Shown: positions 1-8,069 of the stretch, one piece after another
How the letters are laid out: every line of letters starts with the position of its first letter
Numbering within the stretch: position 1 is the first letter of the stretch
Source: Geobacter sp. OR-1
GTDB taxonomy: Bacteria; Desulfobacterota; Desulfuromonadia; Geobacterales; DSM-12255
Assembly (NCBI RefSeq): GCF_000813145.1
Contig: NZ_BAZF01000007.1
Span: forward strand, 124,001 to 188,000
Direction of reading: 5' to 3'
Length of the DNA stretch: 64,000 nt
Notes under the pieces: generated by a model
Told to the model about the DNA's origin: nothing
The model's input: only the letters and a program-made list of their open reading frames with translations
The model's database searches: none
Translations under genes and position numbers: made by a program

Positions 1-861
1 GATGCTGTACCGATCGGCAAACTCCAGCAGCCCGGACTCGTCCCTTTTGGCCTCGGCAGTCCCGATGGCCGCCACGCTCTGCATGGAAAGGAACTGGCGC
101 TTCAGCAGCGTTGCCACTGTCCCGGCGATCTCGTCAGCTGTGGTGCCGCTGTTGCAGCCGATCCCAAGGTAAAGGCTTTTGGGTCGGAGCACCAGCATCC
201 TGTCGTTCAGAAACTGCGGCGGGACCAGGCGGCTGGAAACCAGCACCACCCCTTTGGCCGAACTCCGCAGGGCATTGACCAGCGATTCATGAACCGAGAA
301 GCGCGCCTTGCCCTGCAGATGGAACTGGATCAGGTCCGTAGGATCGACAATAGCGATCTCCTCGCCGTCGAGCAAGCAGGCGTTCAGGTTCTTGACCCTG
401 GAGATATCGTCGATCTCCCACCCCTCGGCCCGGGCGATCATGTCAAAGGAGGGGAGCTCATTGCTGTCGGTCGCTGTGGTAATCACTGCCCGGGCGCCGA
501 TGACCGTTGCGGTCCGCTCGGCCAGCAGGTTGCCGCCGCCGAGGTGCCCGGAAAGCAGGGAGATGGCGAACCGGCCGGCATCATCCACTACAACCACGGC
601 GGGATCGGTCTCTTTGCTCTGCAGGAGCGATGCAACCAGCCTGACAACGATGCCGGTCGCCATGATGCAGACAAAACCGCCATACTCAGGCCACAGGCGG
701 CTCAGCAACTCGCCGAGTTCTCCGGCAAACGGTTTGGCTTCCTTGCCGGCCTGCCCCTTGTACTTGCTCAGGACATGAAGATCGGTGCTCCCCAGCCCGT
801 CGCGCAGCCTGGCCCCCAGGCGGGCACCGTTACGGGTTATGGCAATGACGGCGATCCGCAT
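1..861 (-). CDS. cbiG: Cobalt-precorrin-5A hydrolase CbiG (3' end cut by window edge)
   Basis: CbiG opens the delta-lactone ring of cobalt-precorrin-5A and releases acetaldehyde, giving precorrin-5B in the anaerobic corrin pathway. The frame is open from an ATG at 861 to the left edge (287 codons, no stop). It begins MRIAVIAITRNG, has a mid-region SGHLGGGNLLAER and a C-terminal part with YLGIGCNSGTTADE, matching the N, middle and C domains of the family. It starts 4 bp after the stop of cbiF, so it is the last visible gene of the operon. Whether it is fused to CbiH, as in some anaerobes, cannot be seen. Confidence 0.9.
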   Translation of the reverse strand, partial: MRIAVIAITRNGARLGARLRDGLGSTDLHVLSKYKGQAGKEAKPFAGELGELLSRLWPEYGGFVCIMATGIVVRLVASLLQSKETDPAVVVVDDAGRFAISLLSGHLGGGNLLAERTATVIGARAVITTATDSNELPSFDMIARAEGWEIDDISRVKNLNACLLDGEEIAIVDPTDLIQFHLQGKARFSVHESLVNALRSSAKGVVLVSSRLVPPQFLNDRMLVLRPKSLYLGIGCNSGTTADEIAGTVATLLKRQFLSMQSVAAIGTAEAKRDESGLLEFADRYSI

Positions 862-865
862 CGAT

Positions 866-1633
866 CTAGGTCATTGTCCGGAATTCATGTGAAAAGCCGG
901 CATCATACAGTTTCGATACTGCCGCAAGCCCTTGCGTGCGGGCCTTAAGCACGTCGCCGACGATGATGACCGCCTGCTTGCCGATGCCGGCACTCTTTAC
1001 CTTGGCGGCGATATCCCCGAGGGTCCCGGCAACGGTCTGTTCATCCGGCCACGAAGCCCTGGCGACAACCGCCACCGGGGTCTCCGGGGTATAGGCCCCT
1101 TCCAGCAGCTCGGCGACCACGGCTTCGATCATGGCAACCGAGAGATAGACAACCAGTGTCGCGCCGATCGCAGCAATCGCGGCGAGCCGTTCCCGCTCCG
1201 GCACCGGCGTCCGGCCGGCCATCCTGGTGATGATGACCGTCTGCGACACCTCCGGCAGGGTCAGCTCCTGGCGAAGCGATGCGGCGGCGGCAAAGGCGCT
1301 GGTGACTCCGGGGACGACTTCGTAGCCGATCCCCAGCCGGTCCAGTTCGGCCATCTGCTCCTGGATCGCCCCGTAAATAGAGGGATCGCCGGTATGCAGC
1401 CGTACGGTCCGGCGTCCGGCCAGCACAGCCTCGGCCAGCACCTGCGTGGTCTCGGCCAGGGTCATCCCGGCAGAGTCCCACACCTGGGCATCGGGGGCGT
1501 ATTGCCGCACCAGTTCCCGGTCCACCAGGCTGCCGGCATAAACGACCACATCTGCCCCGGCCAGCAAGCGCGCCCCCTTGACGGTTATCAGTTCGGCATC
1601 GCCCGGACCGGCGCCGACAAAATGAAGCGCCAT
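866..1633 (-). CDS. cbiF: Cobalt-precorrin-4 C11-methyltransferase CbiF/CobM
   Basis: SAM-dependent methylase that adds the C-11 methyl group during corrin ring building. The 255-residue protein is of normal family length. It has the N-terminal VGAGPGDAELITVKGARLL loop typical of tetrapyrrole methylases, the HTGDPSIYGA motif near residue 80 and the VVPGVTSAFAAAA segment around residue 107. It starts right after the stop of the small exported protein gene (TAG then CATG) and ends 4 bp before cbiG, so translation is probably coupled within the cbi operon. Confidence 0.93.
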   Translation of the reverse strand: MALHFVGAGPGDAELITVKGARLLAGADVVVYAGSLVDRELVRQYAPDAQVWDSAGMTLAETTQVLAEAVLAGRRTVRLHTGDPSIYGAIQEQMAELDRLGIGYEVVPGVTSAFAAAASLRQELTLPEVSQTVIITRMAGRTPVPERERLAAIAAIGATLVVYLSVAMIEAVVAELLEGAYTPETPVAVVARASWPDEQTVAGTLGDIAAKVKSAGIGKQAVIIVGDVLKARTQGLAAVSKLYDAGFSHEFRTMT

Positions 1634-1634
1634 G

Positions 1635-2003
1635 CTAACGTTCCGCCACTGTGTGCGCCTGTCCTTCCAGGTACTGCTCGAACGGCTCCCAGTAACGTTG
1701 CTGAATCACCTTGCCGCTCTTCCGGTCGACATATTGAACCTGCTTGCCGACCCAGACAATGCCGGAGACGGTATCGATCCGGAACAGGTTTCTTTCCGGC
1801 AGCTCGGCCCCTTTCAGGGAGGTCACGGCATACTGGCCGTCGAAGAGCCTGAAACGACCGATTTCGCTTACCGGCTGAATAACGGGGGCAGGTATTTCCG
1901 GTGCCGCCTCTTCGCCGTTCGGCTCCTCTTCGGCAGCCGCAGTGAGCGGGAGGCTGAGCAACAGCGCCAGCAGTGAGGGGAGAAGGAAAGGAAGTTTTCT
2001 CAT
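1635..2003 (-). CDS. Small exported protein of unknown function inside the cbi operon
   Basis: A 122-residue protein that I do not recognise. Residues 1-24 form a signal peptide (basic MRKLP, a Leu-rich core, then LTAAAEEE) with likely cleavage near AAA. There is no lipobox Cys. The mature part has an acidic, Pro-rich linker (to about residue 45) and then a small domain with FRLFDGQYAVTSLKG and IVWVGKQVQYVDRKSGKVI. Its ATG overlaps the cbiL stop (ATGA) and a good ribosome-binding site (AGGTGA) precedes it, so it is a genuine operon member. It is placed between two corrin methylases, yet it should act in the periplasm; a link to metal supply is possible but unproven. Confidence 0.8.
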   Translation of the reverse strand: MRKLPFLLPSLLALLLSLPLTAAAEEEPNGEEAAPEIPAPVIQPVSEIGRFRLFDGQYAVTSLKGAELPERNLFRIDTVSGIVWVGKQVQYVDRKSGKVIQQRYWEPFEQYLEGQAHTVAER

Positions 2004-2722
2004 GGTTCACCTCGCAATAGTCTTTTGCAGACGATCAGCATCGACAGGTAATCCAGCTCCTTACCGGCCAGGGAGTCCAGATCGGTTACCACCTCTTCAA
2101 GATCCGACCCCACCCGGCGGACAAAGACGGCGCTCCGCTCCAGGCCATGCCTGCAGAGCAGTGCATAAATCCGGTCGAACGACTTGTGGACCTTCAGCAT
2201 GATTATGGTATCAAACTCAAGCAGGGTCCGCTGGAGCTCTTCGTCCTCGTAGACCGCGGGAAGCACCGCAATCCGGTCTGAAGCCATCCCCAGCGGAATC
2301 CCGGCAACTGCGGCAGCCGCATTGATGCTCGATATCCCGGGCACGATCCCGACCGGTATTTCCGGATATTCCGCCCTGAAGATCCGGTAAAGGTACAGAA
2401 AGGTCGAGTACAGCATCGGGTCGCCGATGGTGATGAACACCACTGTGCGCCCGGCCCGGACATGGGCGGCAACCTCGGCGGCGGACTCGGTCCAGAATTC
2501 GTCCAGCCCATCCTGGACCTTGCGCATCGGAAACACCTGGGTCAGTATCTGCTGCCGGTCCCGGTCCAGAAACGGTTCGACGATGGAGAGCGCAAAACTG
2601 GCCGCATCACCTCTGCCCGTCGGGGCGCAGATGACATCCGCCCCGCGGATCAGCCGTTCGGCCTTGCGGGTGATGAGTTCCGGGTCCCCGGGGCCGACAC
2701 CGACTGCGTAAATGGATGCCAT
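2000..2722 (-). CDS. cbiL: Cobalt-precorrin-2 C20-methyltransferase CbiL/CobI
   Basis: Adds the C-20 methyl group to cobalt-precorrin-2, the first methylation after cobalt insertion. The 240-residue protein has AVGVGPGDPELITRKAERLI at the N terminus, FITIGDPMLYSTFLYLYRI near residue 95 and GIVPGISSINAAAA near residue 125, the standard tetrapyrrole-methylase pattern; the SAT/VGPGD and GDPMLYS signatures fit CobI/CbiL. Its start overlaps the end of cbiET by one base, and its stop overlaps the next gene's start, so the run is translationally coupled. Confidence 0.92.
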   Translation of the reverse strand: MASIYAVGVGPGDPELITRKAERLIRGADVICAPTGRGDAASFALSIVEPFLDRDRQQILTQVFPMRKVQDGLDEFWTESAAEVAAHVRAGRTVVFITIGDPMLYSTFLYLYRIFRAEYPEIPVGIVPGISSINAAAAVAGIPLGMASDRIAVLPAVYEDEELQRTLLEFDTIIMLKVHKSFDRIYALLCRHGLERSAVFVRRVGSDLEEVVTDLDSLAGKELDYLSMLIVCKRLLRGEP

Positions 2723-3936
2723 TACTCCGTTTCCTTTGTGGCAGCGACAATATAAACCGGATTATGCGACTCGAACATCTTGTACTCGGTCAGGCCGCGG
2801 GTCTTGGCGATGTTCACGCAGGTCACCTCCACGGTGTAGCCGTGATCTTCCAGAAACTCCACCGACTTGGTCAGGGTATCGAGCGTCACCGCGTTCAGGA
2901 CGATCACCCCTTCGGGCTTCAGGCGGCGGTCGACAGCCTCGATGATTTCCTCCAGCATCCCACCCGAACCGCCGATAAAGACCCGGTCCGGCTCCGGCAG
3001 GTCTTCCAGCCCTTCAGGGGCAAATCCCTCCACCAGCATGACGTTGCGCGCCACGAACTTCTTCAGGTTATCGCGCAGGAACACCAGGTACTGGCTGTTT
3101 TTTTCCAGGGCAAAGACCCTGCCGTTGGGCATCAGGTTGGACGCCTCGATGGAGACCGAACCGCTCCCGGCGCCGATGTCCCACATTACCAGGTCATCCT
3201 GAAGCCGGAGCTTTGCCAGGGTTACGGCCCGCACCTCCTGCTTGGTGATCAGCTTCTTGGCCGTGGCAAACTCATCATCCTCTATCCCGATCAGCGGGTA
3301 ATGGACCAGGTTCGGTTCCCAGGTCTTGATCAGGATCAGGATATTCAGTTCCGAATGCTTGAGATTGAGGAGCCCGCGGACATCGGTCTTGGTGAACTTT
3401 TCCCCCGGCATCCCCAGATCCTCGCACAGCCAGGCATCATAACCCTCGGCCCCGCGATTGATCAGCTCGTTGGCAATGGCGGCCGGGGTGTTGTTAGCGT
3501 CGGTAAGGATCGCCACCTTCTCCGAGGCCACGATCCGGTCCACCGCCCGTCCCATGCCGCGGCCGTGAACCGAGATGAAAACGGCGTCGTCCCACGGTTC
3601 CTTGATCCTGGCAAAGGCATACTGGACGCTGGTGACGTTGGGAAAGATCTCGATCCGCTCTTTCGGCAGGTTGCGCAGGAGAAACCTGGCAATGCCGAAG
3701 AAATTCGGGTCCCCGGAACCGAGGATGACCGTCCGCAGCTCGGAGTTCTTCAACGACTCCAGCATGATGGAGAGATCGCCGAGTTCCTGCTTCTTCCCTT
3801 TAAAATCGGGGAAGATATCGAGATGACGCTGGTGACCGATCAGGAGATCCGCCTTGGCGATCACCTCCTGGGCCTTGGGCCCGAAACCTTCCCAACCGGT
3901 AATGCCGGCACCAACCAGATAGATTTTCTGAGGCAT
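2722..3936 (-). CDS. cbiET: Fused precorrin-6Y C5,15-methyltransferase (decarboxylating) CbiET/CobL
   Basis: A bifunctional enzyme of 404 residues. Residues 1-200 are CbiE (C-5 methylation), with YLVGAGITGWEGFGPKA and ILGSGDPNFFGIARFLL. Residues 205-404 are CbiT (C-15 methylation with C-12 decarboxylation), with the Rossmann SAM motif WDIGAGSGSVSIEASNL and FIGGSGGMLEEIIEAV. The fusion is common and called CobL in aerobes. A ribosome-binding site (GGGAGG) lies just upstream. A spacer of 153 bp, holding a hairpin repeat, separates it from cbiD, the only large gap in this operon. Confidence 0.94.
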   Translation of the reverse strand: MPQKIYLVGAGITGWEGFGPKAQEVIAKADLLIGHQRHLDIFPDFKGKKQELGDLSIMLESLKNSELRTVILGSGDPNFFGIARFLLRNLPKERIEIFPNVTSVQYAFARIKEPWDDAVFISVHGRGMGRAVDRIVASEKVAILTDANNTPAAIANELINRGAEGYDAWLCEDLGMPGEKFTKTDVRGLLNLKHSELNILILIKTWEPNLVHYPLIGIEDDEFATAKKLITKQEVRAVTLAKLRLQDDLVMWDIGAGSGSVSIEASNLMPNGRVFALEKNSQYLVFLRDNLKKFVARNVMLVEGFAPEGLEDLPEPDRVFIGGSGGMLEEIIEAVDRRLKPEGVIVLNAVTLDTLTKSVEFLEDHGYTVEVTCVNIAKTRGLTEYKMFESHNPVYIVAATKETE

Positions 3937-3984
3937 GACAACCTCCCTTACTCAAATTCTCTGTTGAGAAACGAGAGTTTTTCT

Positions 3985-4069
3985 CTCTGACAAGGAAATC
4001 AAGGGATTGCGCGGAGGCATACTGTTAAGTATGTCGCACAAGCAATACCGCAGATTGACGCCGTCAGAG
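3985..4069 (+). repeat. Dispersed intergenic hairpin repeat, copy A
   Basis: The cbiD-cbiET spacer (3937-4089) holds an 85-nt imperfect hairpin. CTCTGAC at 3985-3991 pairs with GTCAGAG at 4063-4069. Inside it, TCAA pairs with TTGA, ATTGC with GCAAT, and CATAC with GTATG across a TGTTAA loop. The core GCGGAGGCATA ... TATGTCGCACAAG is shared with the elements at 51280-51370 and 61341-61445. A second small hairpin, GAGAG-TTTTT-CTCTC, sits beside it (3973-3987). It would be transcribed in the cbi mRNA and may act as an RNA-processing or stability element. Calling it a mobile or dispersed repeat is inference from the three copies. Confidence 0.55.
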
Positions 4070-4089
4070 TGGAAAGGGCTCGTTTCGTT

Positions 4090-5142
4090 TCAGGCGAAAT
4101 ATAGCACTTTGCCGTCATACCCTGCCAACAAAACTTTTACTTCCGACTCCGGCGCCAGTTTCCGGGCAAAGGCCCTGGCACGGACCGCCACTAGCTCAAT
4201 AAGGGCACTATCGTTGTCCGAGTCCTCCAGCAGCTGCCGGGCCGTGTTTGCCTGCCGGGCGCGAGATTCGAGCCCGGAAATCCGGGGTTCGCTACGAACC
4301 CACGAGGCCAGCATCTGCAGATCAAGCTCAGATGACGAGACATGGGTTTGCTCGTGACCGCAGGCGATCTTGACCAGCTTGGCAAACTGGCAGGCCAGCA
4401 CCACCTCTGCTACCCCCTTACGACTGCAGCTGGCCAGGGCATAACCGATATGGTCCCCCATCATCACGAACGCCTCTTCCGGCAGTTGCAGCGGCGTCTG
4501 GGCAACCACCTCGCTGGTCCGGCCGGTTGACAGCACCACGGTCGTGCTTCCGCAGGCCAGCGCCACATCTATGGCTGCGTCGATGGTATCGGTCCAGGCC
4601 CGGGCAGATATCGGCCGGACGATGCCGGTGGTGCCGAGGATCGATAACCCGCCGACGATACCGAGACGGTTGTTGAGCGTCTTTTGCGCGAGCTCCGCGC
4701 CGTTGGTGATGGCGATGGCCACCTGAACCGAAGCAGGCTCCGGGAATACGCTGCGCACCGCCGCGGTGATCATCTGCCGCGGCACCGGATTGATCGCCCA
4801 CTCGCCCACAGCCACGGCCAGTCCGGGTTTGGTCACCCGGCCGACACCGGATCCCCCGACAATGACAACACTGCTCTCTCCGGTCAAAGATGCGACCGTT
4901 GCGACAATCTCCGCGCCATTGGTGATGTCGGGATCGTCACCGGCATCCTTGATCACGCTGCAGGTTGCGGAATCTGCTTCGCGTTCCTGCCTGTGGAGCG
5001 TGAACCGCGCTTCTTCTCCGGACGGCAGGGCAATAGTAACCGTTCCGGCAGGCTGCCCGTCCCGCAGCAGCAGCGCCGCCCCCTTGGCAGCAGCGGCAGC
5101 GCAGGCGCCGGTGGTGTAACCGGAACGAAGCGGCCGTTTCAT
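4090..5142 (-). CDS. cbiD: Cobalt-precorrin-5B C1-methyltransferase CbiD
   Basis: Methylates C-1 in the anaerobic pathway. The 350-residue protein begins with the family hallmark LRSGYTTGACAAAAAKGA and has IVGGSGVGRVTKPGLAVAVG near residue 95 and GILGTTGIVRPISARAW-like sequence near residue 170 (seen as SILGTTGIVRPIS). CbiD, unlike the other C methylases here, is not of the tetrapyrrole-methylase fold, and together with CbiG and CbiX it marks the oxygen-independent route. It starts 3 bp after the cbiC stop. Its stop codon is followed by the spacer with repeat copy A. Confidence 0.95.
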   Translation of the reverse strand: MKRPLRSGYTTGACAAAAAKGAALLLRDGQPAGTVTIALPSGEEARFTLHRQEREADSATCSVIKDAGDDPDITNGAEIVATVASLTGESSVVIVGGSGVGRVTKPGLAVAVGEWAINPVPRQMITAAVRSVFPEPASVQVAIAITNGAELAQKTLNNRLGIVGGLSILGTTGIVRPISARAWTDTIDAAIDVALACGSTTVVLSTGRTSEVVAQTPLQLPEEAFVMMGDHIGYALASCSRKGVAEVVLACQFAKLVKIACGHEQTHVSSSELDLQMLASWVRSEPRISGLESRARQANTARQLLEDSDNDSALIELVAVRARAFARKLAPESEVKVLLAGYDGKVLYFA

Positions 5143-5145
5143 ATA

Positions 5146-5790
5146 TTATCCTGCCGCCAGTATGAGCAGTGCATTGACAACTGCCGCCGCCACGTTCGAC
5201 CCCCCCTTGCGGCCGCGGTTGGTGATGTAGGGGAAGGGGATCTGCTCCGCTGTCCGCACCAGTTCCTCCTTGCTCTCGGCCGCGCCGACAAATCCAACCG
5301 GGAGCCCAACCACCAGCGCCGGCCGCAACTCCTCCTGCCGTACCAGGCGCAACAGCTCGAACAGTGCCGTCGGCGCATTGCCGATGACGAAGATGCCGTT
5401 ATCCGGATCTGCCGCAGCGCTCCGCATCGCCATCAGCGAACGGGTAACCCCGAGCTTCTCTGCGGCCTTGGCTACCACCGGATCGGCGACCAGGCATTTG
5501 GCAGAGATCCCGAACGGGTCGAGCCGCGCCCTGCTGATCCCGGAGAGCGCCATGTTAGTATCGGTGACGATGCCGCGACCTCTCTGCAATGCGGCAACGC
5601 CTTGCAACACGGCATCCGGCGACATCAACATCGTCCGGCTATACTCGAAGTCGGCGCTGGTATGGATGGCGCGCCGCACGATCTGCCACTCGGCAGGGGG
5701 CCAGGAATGCGGCCCCGCCTCCGCATCGATCATCCGGAACGATTCGGCCTCGATCTCTTCCGGCCGGAGATGGACCGACATCAGTGCCAC
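5146..5790 (-). CDS. cbiC: Cobalt-precorrin-8 methylmutase CbiC/CobH
   Basis: Moves the methyl group from C-11 to C-12, giving cobyrinic acid. The 214-residue protein is typical in length. The catalytic His is in the segment IVRRAIHTSADFEYSRTM (about residue 42), and DTNMALSGISRARLD and FVIGNAPTALFELLRLV are the expected family segments. The start overlaps the end of cbiX by about 10 bp, consistent with translational coupling. Confidence 0.95.
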   Translation of the reverse strand: MALMSVHLRPEEIEAESFRMIDAEAGPHSWPPAEWQIVRRAIHTSADFEYSRTMLMSPDAVLQGVAALQRGRGIVTDTNMALSGISRARLDPFGISAKCLVADPVVAKAAEKLGVTRSLMAMRSAAADPDNGIFVIGNAPTALFELLRLVRQEELRPALVVGLPVGFVGAAESKEELVRTAEQIPFPYITNRGRKGGSNVAAAVVNALLILAAG

Positions 5791-6167
5791 CCCGTGGCGG
5801 TCAGCCCTTCGGCAATCCGCTCCACCACCACCTCGGCCAGCTTCCGGTGGACCCCGAGGTGATTCCCCATGGCGAACTCCACGTTCGGGTAGCGCTCCTG
5901 AGCCTGCGCCATCTCCTCCGGCAGGTCTTCCCGGACATGAGCGCCGATGAAGAGGAAATACGGCATCAGCAGAATCCGCTCCGCGCCTTGCGCCACACAG
6001 GCGTCAATCCCCTGCTGGATGTTCGGCAGGTGCATCTCCCGGTAGGAAACCTCGACGATATCGTATCCGGTCATTTTCCTGACCATGGCGGCAATCTCCT
6101 GCGCCGCGTCATTGGCCTCTGGAATGCGGCTGCCGTGGGCCATCAGTAATATTGCAGTCTTTTTCAT
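5781..6167 (-). CDS. cbiX: Sirohydrochlorin cobaltochelatase CbiX (short form)
   Basis: Inserts Co2+ into sirohydrochlorin, the entry step of the anaerobic B12 route. The protein has 128 residues, the size of the small single-domain CbiX found in archaea and some anaerobes, which works as a homodimer. It has the N-terminal ILLMAHGSRIPEAND (metal-binding His at about residue 11) and LLMPYFLFIGAHVREDLPEE (second His at about residue 76). Lying directly after the cobalt importer genes, it would receive imported cobalt. Confidence 0.92.
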   Translation of the reverse strand: MKKTAILLMAHGSRIPEANDAAQEIAAMVRKMTGYDIVEVSYREMHLPNIQQGIDACVAQGAERILLMPYFLFIGAHVREDLPEEMAQAQERYPNVEFAMGNHLGVHRKLAEVVVERIAEGLTATGWH

Positions 6168-7018
6168 TTCTTCTCCTTGTGTCCATGCATTGCCACGATC
6201 TCGCGCCGTGCCTCAACGATGCCGAGCGGCAGAGGGCCCGGCGGGAAACCGTCCTCATGACGCAGCTGCCAGAACAGCTCCGCAACCTGGGGCAAACGCA
6301 GCCTTACCGCTGCCATGGCGGCCGGGTCGGCCAGCAGCTCTTGCGGCGTGCCGACAGCGGCCAGCCGCCCCTTGTCGAGGATGGCGAGCCGTTTCACGAA
6401 CAGCGGCGCCAGGTCCACCGCATGGGTCGCCATGATGATGGTGACGCCGTGGTCGCGATTCAGATTTGCCAGCAGTTCCAGCATCCGCTGCTCGCCGACC
6501 GGATCAAGCCCGGCCGTGGGCTCGTCCAGCAGCAGGATCTCGTGTCCCATGGCCAGCAGCCCGGCGATGCAGACCCGCTTTTTCTGACCGTAACTCAAGT
6601 GATGGATATTTCTGGGGCCGGTCCCATCCATCTCGACCTGGGCCAACGCCGTCAAGACCCGCCGGTTGACCTCGCTGTCGTCAAACCCCATATTGCGGGG
6701 ACCGAAGGCAACATCCTCGGACACGGAATGGGCAAAGAGCTGATCGTCCGGGTTCTGAAACACCAGCCCCATCTTCCGGTAGATCTCCTTGGGGTGCTGC
6801 TTCAGAATATCTGCGCCATCAAGCAGCACACTCCCCTTGTAATCACGGATCAGCCCGTCCAGCAGCTTCAGCAGCGTCGTCTTACCGGAACCGTTGGCCC
6901 CGAGCAGGGCCAGAAAATCTCCTGACCCGACCGCCAACCGGATATCCGCCAGGGCAACCGTTCCGTCAGGGTAGGCAAAGGAGTCCAGGCTTACCAGGAG
7001 CCGCGCTACATCTGCCAC
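6164..7018 (-). CDS. cbiO: Cobalt ECF transporter ATPase CbiO
   Basis: ATPase of the energy-coupling-factor cobalt importer, on the cytoplasmic face of the membrane. The 284-residue protein has Walker A GANGSGKTTLLKLLDG (about residue 38), Q-loop GLVFQNPDDQLF, ABC signature HLSYGQKKRVCIAGLLA, Walker B EILLLDEPTAGLDP and switch His in IIMATHAVDLAP. The start overlaps the end of cbiQ by 13 bp and its stop overlaps the cbiX start by 4 bp. Confidence 0.95.
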   Translation of the reverse strand: MADVARLLVSLDSFAYPDGTVALADIRLAVGSGDFLALLGANGSGKTTLLKLLDGLIRDYKGSVLLDGADILKQHPKEIYRKMGLVFQNPDDQLFAHSVSEDVAFGPRNMGFDDSEVNRRVLTALAQVEMDGTGPRNIHHLSYGQKKRVCIAGLLAMGHEILLLDEPTAGLDPVGEQRMLELLANLNRDHGVTIIMATHAVDLAPLFVKRLAILDKGRLAAVGTPQELLADPAAMAAVRLRLPQVAELFWQLRHEDGFPPGPLPLGIVEARREIVAMHGHKEKK

Positions 7019-7761
7019 AACACCCCCATGGCGAGCACTGCCAGCAGTGCGGCCGAAACCTCTTCCAAGCGGAACGGCCTGTGCTTGAGCATCGGCAAAG
7101 AGCCGTCGTACCCCCGCTGCACCATGGCAATGGTCATGGTCTGGCTGGTATCGAACGCCTTGATCACCAGCGCCCCGGCCAGGGTGCCGAAGGAGCGGAA
7201 GCTTCGGCGGAACCCCACATACCCCAGCCGGTTACGCTGGGCCGCATAGACCACCTGGGCATCGTCGGCCAGCACAAACAGGTAGCGCCAGGCAAACATG
7301 GTTACCTCGATCAACCCTTGCGGCACCCGGAGCCAGGCCAGAGCGGCCAGCAGCTCGGTAAACGGAGTGGCAAACCCGACCGTTGCCACCACGGCACAGG
7401 CCCCCATGATCCGGCTCGCTATCCGTATCCCCTCCAGCAGCCCGTCCTGGTGGCAGAAGATGGCCATACCGGCGATATTGAAACTCCAGAGCACTGTCTG
7501 GCCGCTGAAAAACGCCTTGAGGACCAGCACCACCAGCGCGATGACAAGAGGCTCGCTGAACCGGATCAGCAGCAGCCGGGGGCGAACTCCCATGCTAAAA
7601 CAGATAGCAACCCCGGCCGCAGCAGTCAGCAGCGGAAACCATACCCCTTTATGGCTCACCACCATGACCAGCAGCGCCAGGCTGGCCAGCAGTTTCAGGC
7701 GGCTGTCGAGCCGGGCGAGCAAATGCCCCTGCCCGGATATGTCTGCGGCGGCAAAGCGCAT
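7006..7761 (-). CDS. cbiQ: Cobalt ECF transporter transmembrane subunit CbiQ
   Basis: T-component that couples ATP hydrolysis by CbiO to the substrate-binding CbiM. The 251 residues hold several hydrophobic spans (for example around 25-60, 65-90, 105-130 and the C terminus). The conserved coupling motif is visible as AAQRNRLGYVGFRRSFRSFG (about residues 178-197), matching the Ala-Arg-Gly-type helices of T-components. It begins on the base that ends the preceding CbiN-like gene. Confidence 0.92.
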   Translation of the reverse strand: MRFAAADISGQGHLLARLDSRLKLLASLALLVMVVSHKGVWFPLLTAAAGVAICFSMGVRPRLLLIRFSEPLVIALVVLVLKAFFSGQTVLWSFNIAGMAIFCHQDGLLEGIRIASRIMGACAVVATVGFATPFTELLAALAWLRVPQGLIEVTMFAWRYLFVLADDAQVVYAAQRNRLGYVGFRRSFRSFGTLAGALVIKAFDTSQTMTIAMVQRGYDGSLPMLKHRPFRLEEVSAALLAVLAMGVLWQM

Positions 7762-8069
7762 TATTGCTTATTGTCTCCTGTTCCGTCTTGGTTCTTCTTT
7801 GACAATGACCGCCAGCAGTAGCCGGCCACAAAACCGCCGATCACCCCGGCGACAAGAAAGACGAACAGCAGCAGGTCGCCCCGGTCGCTATTGATCAGTG
7901 GTGACCTGGCTTCCCGGCCATGCTCCTTGGCGATCTTCTCCACCACTGCCTCGTCAACGCCGGTCCAGGGGCGCGGCGCCAGGGTGAAGAAGTAGAACAC
8001 GAACAGCAGGGTCGGCAATATGACTATATGCATCAGCAGGATGCGCAGTTTTCTTTTTCGATCAGGCAT
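7761..8069 (-). CDS. CbiN-like small membrane component of the cobalt importer
   Basis: A 102-residue protein with two membrane spans: residues 12-29 (MHIVILPTLLFVFYFFTLA) and residues 68-87 (LLLFVFLVAGVIGGFVAGY). Between them lies a polar loop of about 40 residues. This helix-loop-helix layout and the position between cbiM and cbiQ are those of CbiN/NikN, which joins CbiM and stimulates uptake. Sequence similarity to well-known CbiN is not obvious by eye, so it is called CbiN-like. It overlaps cbiM by 8 bp. Confidence 0.75.
   Translation of the reverse strand: MPDRKRKLRILLMHIVILPTLLFVFYFFTLAPRPWTGVDEAVVEKIAKEHGREARSPLINSDRGDLLLFVFLVAGVIGGFVAGYCWRSLSKKNQDGTGDNKQ

Noticed and set aside
866-948. 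c-di-GMP (GEMM) riboswitches in this and other intergenic gaps
   Set aside because: These are common in Geobacter-like genomes, so I looked in the gaps, but found no segment with the conserved core and paired stems.
2716-3990. Long plus-strand open frame of 424 codons opposite cbiET
   Set aside because: It is antisense to a well-recognised gene, has Gln/Asp/Arg-rich composition typical of shadow frames in GC-rich DNA and no family features.
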